A stretch of DNA of 64,000 nucleotides, taken from NCBI GenBank assembly GCA_007922195.1, contig ML682125.1, forward strand, positions 2,184,884-2,248,883, given 5' to 3'. The stretch's first letter is position 1, and each line of letters opens with the position of its first letter. The notes beneath the pieces are model-generated. The model was not told where the DNA came from. It did not search any database and worked only from the letters and a program-made list of their open reading frames with translations. The stretch comes from Podocnemis expansa. Lineage: Eukaryota; Chordata; Testudines; Podocnemididae. The translations under genes and the position numbers were made by a program. Positions 57,235 to 64,000 of the stretch are shown here, piece by piece.

Positions 57235-57825
57235 GAAACCCTGCTGACCCAGTGGCAGACTACTGTCACAGGTAGGGCCCTGGGCTGGGACGCAGTAGTA
57301 TTGGATGGGTCTGTGTCCCCCTCCCTGTTTCCTAACCATCTGGAGTATTGTACTCCCTTGACCTGTAGCCACTAAGAGTGGTGAGTAGTTATTTCCCCTG
57401 CCTTGGCCTGGGATAGTTGAAAGGCCTGAGCTACTTAACCCTCTGCCAGCCCCACCCTCTCCTGGGGCTAAAGACTCACTCTGCCAGCCTTGTCATACTT
57501 GGGAGCCAAGGGGGCTAAAGACTCTTTCTCACCTGGGCCCACCCACCTGGGGCTGGGACCTTTCCAGCGTATTTCCCCCACAGGATGGTAGAGTCAGTGG
57601 TTTAAGACAGCAAAGTGGAATGGCCGCCATCTGAGTAGGGTGCCAAAGGAGGGCCACCCTGTACTCCCCAGCCTACAAGCAGTCAGGTGGTCCTCTGTCC
57701 ACAAGCACTATGCCATAGTCTTGTTGGCAGCAGTAGATGTGGCAGTTGGCTGCACAGTCCTGGAGACTCTCACTTCTAATAAATCCTTGTTCCCACTTCC
57801 ACACTGAATACTGTTCACTATGCTA
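57235..57825. other. intronic non-coding stretch
   Basis: No recognised features. Mixed GC-moderate DNA. Confidence 0.35.
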
Positions 57826-57829
57826 CCCA

Positions 57830-57945
57830 TGTGTGGAATCCACATGGATCAGCACACAAAGAAGAAATGGAGGTTACTTACTGTAACTGGATGTTCTTTG
57901 GGATGTGTGGTCCCTGTCTGGATGCCAGTCCTGCCCTCTGTCTCT
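57830..57945. repeat. solo DIRS-type terminal hairpin
   Basis: A GGTTACTTACTGTAACTGGA segment followed by GTTCTTTGGGATGTGTGGTC matches the terminal words of DIRS copy 2, with an inverted partner in the preceding 40 bases. No coding part is attached. Confidence 0.6.
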
Positions 57946-58415
57946 GCTGTGGGCTCTGTGCCTGTTGGTAAGCAGGACCTTGAGAGGGTTGATCCGCCCA
58001 GCCTCTTAAGACCTTGGATCCACCCAGGGGCTAAAGTAAGGGGGGACGCCCTGGAGCACCGTTCTGGGGCACTGGGTTTTTAGGGAGCCAGCATTCCGGG
58101 AGCTCTAGAAATAGGGGAACACTCAGAACGCTGTGTTCCAGGGCCTGCAAAAAATAGGGGCACATGCTGGAAAGGTGCATTCTGGGGCCCTCTAAAAATA
58201 GAATGGAACACTGCTGGCAGCCACAGTCCCTTGCGGGCTGGAAAACAGAGTCTTCTGACCGGCAGAGAGCTGCTCCAAGCTGGGAGCTTTTAAAGCTCCC
58301 GCTAACAGTAAGCTCTCACTGAGCATGCGTAGAACCCCTGTGCATGCTCAGCGAGAATTTCCTCCGGCTGGAGGAGCAGCTGGTGGCCAAGCTGTATCAC
58401 TTCGGTTGCCAGGTG
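57946..58415. other. non-coding stretch with a GC-rich hairpin before the gap
   Basis: Contains hAT family-B-like hairpin words (GAGCATGCGTAG and TGCATGCTCAGC at about 58322-58352), possibly a partial copy that continues into the gap. Confidence 0.45.
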
Positions 58416-58515
58416 NNNNNNNNNNNNNNNNNNNNNNNNNNNNNNNNNNNNNNNNNNNNNNNNNNNNNNNNNNNNNNNNNNNNNNNNNNNNNNNNNNNNN
58501 NNNNNNNNNNNNNNN
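58416..58515. other. assembly gap (100 N)
   Basis: Exactly 100 N. A round number of this kind is usually a placeholder of unknown true size. It lies beside a self-complementary GC-rich sequence, a common cause of assembly breaks. Confidence 0.98.
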
Positions 58516-58930
58516 GTAGTGGGATCGGCCTGGCTGGGAGGGCTGATGGGTGAGTTGGGGGGGGGTGGGTTAAGGCCAGTGTGGGGGGCGGGATTGGACT
58601 GGCTGGGGGGAGTGATGGGAGAGCGGGGTCTGTTGGGAGGGATCCCTCACCGGTGCGAGGGGGGCCTCCCAATTTAGGAGGGTTCTAGGGCACTGCAGAT
58701 TATACTTTAACCTCTGGGGGGCAAGAGCTGGGGTGCAGGAGGGGGGCCCACTCAATTAGGAGGGTTCTGGGGCCTGCTGAATTCTACTTTAACCCCTGGA
58801 CCCAGCACATCGCTGACATGCATGCAGACTGATGAAAACTACTGCGAACAGTTCTGTGTGCGGCATGCATGCACACTCAGTATTTGGATTCCAAACAGTC
58901 TGAAGAACTTTATTTATAGTACATAACCTG
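58516..58930. other. G-rich non-coding stretch
   Basis: G-rich low-complexity DNA with short repeats of GGGGGG words and no gene. Confidence 0.4.
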
Positions 58931-58939
58931 CTTTTACTT

Positions 58940-59215
58940 GCTGTATTGAAATCTGTTCAAGATGTTTTTTTGTACGTGTCTGTTCCACTAGCTGCCCTCA
59001 TTTCTCTTTGCTTTAGAGTCTTTCATTGCTCTTCCAGCACAAAGGAGCTGAGGGAGGGTCATGGCTGCTGGCAATATAAGGAGGTGCAGGGTGTATGCTT
59101 TGCCTCGGCAGGTACTGCTGCAGACATATCTCTGGCTTGAGTGCACACATGTAAGTGGAACAGACATGAACAGCACATCTCAAAGAACAATGGTTACAAA
59201 ATAAGTAAGTAACCA
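58940..59215. repeat. solo DIRS-type terminal hairpin, second
   Basis: GTACGTGTCTGTTCCACTAG near 58972 pairs with AAGTGGAACAGACATGAACA near 59153. The right side continues CATCTCAAAGAACAATGGTTAC with the GTAAGTAACC end typical of DIRS termini. Between the arms the sequence is not coding. Confidence 0.6.
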
Positions 59216-59219
59216 ATTT

Positions 59220-60070
59220 TCCTCCTTTAGTGTATGAATAAAAATGAGATCTGAGAGTCTAAAAACCTTCAAGGATATAGTGACCAGAAAGAGCAAGTTC
59301 AGTTCACTATGTATTGTTTCTGTTGCTCAATAAATGAGTTTTAAATGTAAAACATGTTGCGATATTTCTTTTCTTAATCCTGAACATTTTAAGGTAGTTT
59401 TATTTAACTGATAAATTTTTTGAAATGCTACTTTATGCATTTTAAATTGAATTTGCATTTACAATCCCAGAGAGCTCCACAAATCAAGTGGAGACAAATC
59501 AGTCTAGTTAGACGTGGATCATTCATCATTTTTCAATACGGTAAAGAAGTAAAAGTTATAAATCTGAATACCTGTAAATTAATCTATAATTCCTTAGTAA
59601 ATATGCATTGGTTTAGTGCATTCTCCTGGTCAGCAAAAAGAACCACGCTTAGTGTAGAGGCTGTAATGAGTTTCAAATCATCGTTGCATTTTAATGGTTA
59701 CCAGGCAGTGAGGATATGCCTTTCTTTATAAAAAAAAAAATAACTAAAGTACAAAACCAAAAAAAGATGAACATGGGTGATTTAACTCATCCCCTTGTCT
59801 CTGACCCAAAGTTCTGCGACTGTGTATTCCACAGCAGAGTTCACCCCTTCTCCCCTGAAAGCTGTGGTACCAACCTCTCTGGGGAGAGCCTCATAACTGC
59901 ACATGCAAGTTGACTTTCTCCTCCTCCATCTCTGCTATCTGAAGTACTCCTGCAGATGGGAACTTGTTGCTTATTCACCACCTGGGACGACCTCCTGCCT
60001 GGCCGCATGATCTTGTGAGATTGTTCAGTGGAAATGATTCAATGTGAGGTCTCAATTGATTTCTACCTCT
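59220..60070. other. intronic non-coding stretch, nothing recognised
   Basis: AT-rich intronic DNA; no gene or repeat could be supported. Confidence 0.4.
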
Positions 60071-60074
60071 AGCT

Positions 60075-60600
60075 CCTCCACCTGTTGCACTTATCCTAAC
60101 TCTCATTCCTTGCTCCATCCATGGCACATCTCAGTCCATCTCTCTGTTTTGTCTGCCAACATTAAACTCTGATCTTCCCTTCAAAACAACTTGTCGTTGC
60201 TGTCGTTCAGACCCTTAATGAGTGTCACCTTAGACTCCTCCCACTCTCCTCACATCCAGACAGTTCTTCCTAAATAACACCTCTAAGATCCAGCCTGTTT
60301 TTCTCTGTTCACACATGGTTAATATATATATAAAAAAAAAAAAACAACCTACCCCTGGCCCCACTTTTTATCATTATCACTTCAGCTCCTTCCTGGATGC
60401 AAACCCATGTTACTTGCCCTGCTCTATTCAGATACAGCTACAAGGATCATCTCGCTGACTAGCATTTGGATCAGCTTTTATAGGCATCGCTCTGCTGGCT
60501 CCCCATGTTCTCCTGCATCAAATTCAAATTTCCTCCCCCCCTTAGTATCCTTTTCCAACTCTCTGCTCCCCCAACCCACCTGTCCTTCTTTCTCTTCTCA
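60075..60600 (+). mobile_element. L2/CR1-clade LINE relic
   Basis: Pieces such as HIQT, SKIQPVF (after TCTAAGATCCAGCC) and, near 60430-60540, TATRIISLTS and CWLPMFSCIKFKF correspond by order to the end of an L2-type ORF2 (usually ...KIRPFLS..., then AARL..., then HWLPVRFRI-F). Weak and shifted, so ancient. Chance resemblance cannot be excluded. Confidence 0.5.
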
Positions 60601-60751
60601 TGGGTACCCCTTCAAGCTCTAGCTTTTCCATCTGTTGGGCAGCTTCTCTCAGGTTTTTTTTGTTTGTTTGTTTGTTTTTGTTTGCTTTCATCCTGTCACC
60701 CATACATATGTAATTTCTTCAAGATCTACTCCTGCATTGTATCTTGCCTAG

Positions 60752-60890
60752 ACTTGAGGAAGAGCCCCATGTAGATTGATAGCTTCTTTCTCACTGACAG
60801 AAGTTGGTCAAATAAAAGATAGATATTACCTCACCCATCTTGTGTCTCCAATATCCAGGGACCAATATGGCTACATCACCACTTTATACA
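60752..60890 (+). mobile_element. second-family PLE tail
   Basis: Contains GACTTGAGGAAGAGC, then CAGAAGTTGGTCAAATAAAA, TATTACCTCACCCATCTTG and CAGGGACCAATATGGCTAC. I associate this block with a widespread sauropsid Penelope-like family distinct from the main one here. The coding part is absent. A mirror fragment lies at 46452-46497. Confidence 0.55.
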
Positions 60891-61279
60891 GCGGGTGTAA
60901 GTAGTCAAGTGATTGATTATGGCTGGGTCTGTGATGGGGATAAAGGAGTCTTGCTTAAAAGGCACACCTTGGCTCAAACAAGAATGGCCTATGTTGTACA
61001 GAAGATCACGCTAGAGGCTCTCAGTGGTCTGTTCTGGGTTTAAGCCTGTGAAAGTGAAGGTATCCATGTTTAGCTTTGGCTGCTCTTCCTTTTTTTCTAC
61101 CTTACAAGTAGCTTGTCTGCATGTTTCAGCCGTTTGGGCAAGGAGTTTCCTCCTGACTATCTGTGGAGTGCCCAGCACAGTGGGCTCCAATACTGTGTAC
61201 AGCACACTCAGTGCTCATGGTGGGTGCATAGAAGTGTTGGAAGGATAATTGAAATGGGAGTTTCTTGCTTTTGTTTCAG

Positions 61280-61339
61280 ATCTCCTGGAAAGTGCCTGAG
61301 GATCATCGAATTTCCTGCACAATGAAGGGGAAAAAAGAG
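61280..61339 (+). CDS. class-4 semaphorin, next internal exon
   Basis: 60 bp exon with acceptor TTTGTTTCAG (AG at 61278-61279) and donor GTAGGT (61340). It encodes exactly 20 codons with phase 0 at both ends. It reads ISWKVPEDHRISCTMKGKKE, matching the known short SEMA4 exon in which a W-x-x-(S/P)-E-(D/E) core is followed by Cys and KGK (as in SEMA4D VYWKVSEDKKAKCAEKGK). The Cys starts the conserved sema disulphide. It joins exon 35760-35911 directly. It is closest in wording to SEMA4D/4E-type sequences, but assignment needs more exons. Confidence 0.9.
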
Positions 61340-61454
61340 GTAGGTCCTGGGGTAGGGACAGCTCCTCCTAGTTCTCTACAGAGTAGGTTGGGTCACCAGC
61401 CTGTAGCCTCTGAATATATGCAGTGGGGGGGGTTGAGGGGACCATGCTGTAGAC

Positions 61455-62223
61455 CAGAGGTGTCAAACTCATTCGGGGGTGGGGTGGGGGGTGGCACATT
61501 GGAGGGCAGGACATCTGTCACCAGTAATGCATCTGCAAAGGCTCCCCAACCCTTCCTCCTGCCATGTTCAGAGCAGCATGGGGCACCTTTTTTCCCTCTC
61601 CAACCATACGAGCTTTCTGACATCTTCCTTTTTCTCCTGCCCTGTGGGCTCCCCTTCCACACACTGGCTTCCTTTCCCCTTCTGGGTGGCCTTCAGGCCC
61701 ACCCACCCCTTTCCACTACTCCTACCACATGGTGGCAGGCAGTCTCAGTCACAGCCATAGGCAGGCTGGACTTCTGCCTTCCCCCTTCCCTGCCCACGCA
61801 CTGTCAGTCATTCCGCATGCTGGCCTTTTGCTTGGCTTGTTCCCATGTGGGCCCAGCTACTTTTTTCTTTCTGATTTGTGATTCGTGTAATGTGCTGTCA
61901 ATCACATTAGCACGCTGACTGACTGACAGGTGGGGTGGGGATGGAGGGCAATGCAGTGGCTCTCTGGAAGCCTGGCCTAGCTTGCTGTGACTGAGACGCT
62001 GGTTGGTTGGTGGACCACAGCAGGGCTGAGCCAGGATTGGCTGTAGTGCTTCCTTTGTTCCGCTGTGCTGAGACTCGGACCATGTGACTGAGTCAGAAGT
62101 GTGCCTAGGTTTGCTCTGCTGTTTGCTGTTGCAGAGACCTTCCAGGCAGCAGCTGGGTGGGCTGGATCAGCACCCTTGGCAGGCCGGATCTGGCCCCACA
62201 AAGCCATACATTCGATACCCCTG
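61455..62223. mobile_element. hAT-type non-autonomous element, 769 bp
   Basis: Termini CAGAGGTGTCAAACTCATTCG and GATACCCCTG (AATGTAT/ATTCGAT subterminal). The flanks CTGTAGAC and TTCTAGAC agree at six of eight positions. It is GC-rich inside, with spurious frames to 217 codons on the + strand. It lies in the intron after the second semaphorin exon, about 115 bp downstream of the donor. Confidence 0.75.
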
Positions 62224-62459
62224 TTCTAGACTGCTTCCAGTCCCCCCATGGGTTTCAAGGCAATGTATGGATCATGTTTGGTCTTAAGTCTTTGTTCTGT
62301 ATGACCTTTGAGAAAGAAGGCCATACTGGTTACAAAACTTGTCTGGTTTAGAGGGGGTGGCAGCTGTGTAAAATAAATAAATAAAATAAAAAAATTACTA
62401 TCCATTTCCCCTTTCTTCCATTTCTTAGATATTGTAATGAATATGAACAAGATGTTAGA

Positions 62460-62880
62460 AATGGTTTAAAAAAAACTGACTGGGGAAGTAAAATGTAACA
62501 AAGAGAAACATACGGCCAGCAGATTTAAGAATTTTGAAATGTATTTGGAACATCAATAATAACTCAGAAAAGGCAAAAATATCTAGTAAATATAGTTTTT
62601 CTGTATCAGGGAAAAAGCAGATGATCCGGTTTTGTCATATCTTAATAGCGTTTCCCTTCCACTAGTATCTCTGGAGGATATTAAATGGAAGCTATTAAAG
62701 TCAAACATTTTAAAATCAGCTGATCCAAATAAAGTTTTCAGATACAAGTTAGAAGAACTGAATGAGGAACTTGCTAGACAGTTAATATTGTTTTTCAATA
62801 ATTTTTGGTGCACTAGAAAACTGGAAGACAGCTAATGTGGTGCCAAGTGCTTTAAGAAAGGGAAGACAAGGATTCAGAGT
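62460..62880 (+). mobile_element. old CR1-type LINE, left part
   Basis: CR1 ORF2-like order of words: GCCAGCAGATTTAAGAATTT, ATGTATTTGGAACATCAATA, and ACTGGAAGACAGCTAATGTG followed by GTGCCAAG...AAGAAAGGGAA. Broken frames. Its continuation lies at 63111 beyond a PLE. Confidence 0.7.
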
Positions 62881-63110
62881 TCCAAAGGGGAAGGTGTGTT
62901 AGTCTGTTCAGCAAAAAAAACCCAAGAAGTCCTGTGGCACTTAAAGACTAACAAATTTATTTATTGCATGAGATTTCGTGGGAGAAAAATCCCACTTAGT
63001 CAGAAGTTTTGATGATGGGGAAAATTACAGAATGGGAGGTAAATAAATGTGGGGAAGTGTAAGGCATGGGATCAGGGCACACTGTAACAGCAAATCAAAA
63101 CAGTTGTTAA
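62881..63110 (-). mobile_element. Penelope-like element inserted in CR1
   Basis: Starts at the reverse PLE tail (TCCAAAGGGGAAGGTGTG, then CAAGAAGTCCTGTGGCAC) and runs through CATGAGATTTCGTGGG to the CAAATCAAAACAGTTGTTAA block. It is truncated before the GIY-YIG region. The CR1 resumes after it. Confidence 0.85.
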
Positions 63111-63260
63111 GCTTCTGATGATGTTCCCAGGCAAGATAATTGAGTGGCTGATCCAAGACTTAAATAAAGAATTAAGAGGGATTGAGGGAGAAAGTAAAAG
63201 TTTAGAATAAAATGATTAGTAGAAGTGGTTGGGAATGAGACTGAAGGCCTGGTGAAACAG
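63111..63260 (+). mobile_element. old CR1-type LINE, right part
   Basis: Resumes with CCCAGGCAAGATAATTGAGT, GGCTGATCC and AATAAAGAATTAAGAGGG, matching the CR1 sequence expected directly after the left part. It decays beyond about 63190. Confidence 0.7.
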
Positions 63261-64000
63261 CTAAAACTGTAGGCCTGAGCTGCAAGAATGGTCAGGTTGG
63301 CAGGAGCCAGATTGACCTCATAGAAATTGGCAGGAGGTAAGCTGAAACTCATCAGAGTGGAAAAGTACCTGAAAGGTAGGAGTTGTTGGGTCAGCCCAGC
63401 ACCAAAGAACTAAGAAAGGGGGTTTTGGCCAAACCATGACATCTTGATGGGTGAATATGTTTAGTGGTGTATGTATCAAATAAGGTAATGAATGACATTA
63501 AGAAAGGGCAGTGTGGACCAATCAAGGTGATTTTGGACACCAAGAATAGTAATTTATGGTGCGAAATGGTCTGAGCAGCTTGTATAAGCAGGAGTCTGAG
63601 ACACCAGATTTTGTGCTGCCAAGACAGTGACAGAGTTTTACCTTCGTTTGAGTTGTTCCACTGCTCTGAGAGCATAAATTCTGTCAGTGCAAGCACTGAT
63701 ATAGGTTGCTTACCATCGTGCTATGTTGCGATAAAGTCTATCCTGGCACCTTCGTTTCTACTAAGACCCATTTTCGTATTGGTTTTTTTGATCATGAGTG
63801 TCACCTCAAACTGTCACTGGCATGCAAGGTATGCTTAGGCTTCAGACCATGGGGCTAATGGAGTCCCCACTTGAGGTCTAAGCCAGGGGTAGTTCTAAGG
63901 GAACATGTATACAGGGTACATGCACCCAGCCAAACAGACAATCCATGTTGGATGCACGACGACACTGATAACGTTGTTCCTGGGACCACACTGGTGACCC
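63261..64000. other. intronic non-coding stretch, nothing recognised
   Basis: Mixed DNA to the window edge. The next semaphorin exon (usual start T/S-E-C-x-N-Y) is not present here. Confidence 0.4.

Larger units (their letters stand above)
35912..61279 (+). other. semaphorin intron, 25.4 kb, packed with transposons
   Basis: Bounded by a GTGAGC donor and a TTTGTTTCAG acceptor, phase 0 at both ends, so the two exons join in frame. It holds two CR1 copies, a whole DIRS element, several PLE pieces, hAT elements and a hAT-transposase relic, in both orientations. The DIRS copy, the hAT-transposase relic and the 47982-48427 CR1 lie in the sense direction; the larger CR1 is antisense. Confidence 0.75.

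Noticed and set aside
61265..61918. 217-codon + frame beginning near the second semaphorin exon
   Set aside because: Only its first 20 or so in-frame residues belong to the exon; the rest reads through a donor site and a hAT element.

Overview
The window is vertebrate nuclear DNA, most likely from a turtle, with a crocodilian as the alternative. It has split coding exons, low overall coding density, CR1 LINEs, DIRS tyrosine-recombinase retrotransposons, Penelope-like elements (PLEs) and many hAT-type non-autonomous DNA transposons. That mixture is typical of non-avian sauropsids. The species is inferred from repeat content only. Two N runs (46253-46262 and 58416-58515) show it comes from a draft assembly.

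Host gene content is very small. The only host coding sequence I can support is two consecutive exons of a class-4 semaphorin on the + strand (35760-35911 and 61280-61339). They are in compatible phase and separated by a 25.4 kb intron. Upstream exons are not recognised, and downstream exons lie beyond the window. A frameshifted unknown coding-like stretch (10613-11055, minus) may be a pseudogene. No tRNA, rRNA or CRISPR was found.

Layout. 1-5400: AT-rich sequence with an LTR-like GC block and a degenerate tandem array. 5400-9750: minisatellite, a PLE fold-back carrying a hAT MITE, more MITEs. 10.6-15.2 kb: unknown pseudogene, a minus-strand LTR with a PLE inside it, hAT MITEs, and a PLE 3' end with an uninterrupted GIY-YIG endonuclease frame. 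15.9-18.7 kb: a 2.9 kb hAT-type element containing a second hAT element, both with perfect 8-bp target duplications. 23.5-30.4 kb: a decayed DIRS retrotransposon (gag, RT, RNase H, tyrosine recombinase) with three later insertions, preceded by an inverted DIRS gag piece. 31.2-32.5 kb: old CR1. 35.8 kb: first semaphorin exon. 38.1-40.75 kb: minus-strand CR1 split by a hAT. 41.6-42.4 kb: large palindromic hAT-like element. 44.1-45.3 kb: remains of a hAT transposase-like gene. 48 kb: CR1 3' end. 50.5-57.2 kb: second DIRS element with two later insertions. 57.8-59.2 kb: DIRS terminal hairpins. 60-61 kb: L2-like and PLE tails. 61.3 kb: second semaphorin exon. 61.4-63.3 kb: a hAT MITE, then a CR1 split by a PLE.

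No accessory or defence-type gene system is present. The informative structure is the order of nested insertions, and a recurring class of short palindromic PLE fold-backs, at least two of which have 13-14 bp target duplications. Protein-level calls are from reading motifs by eye; no database search was run.
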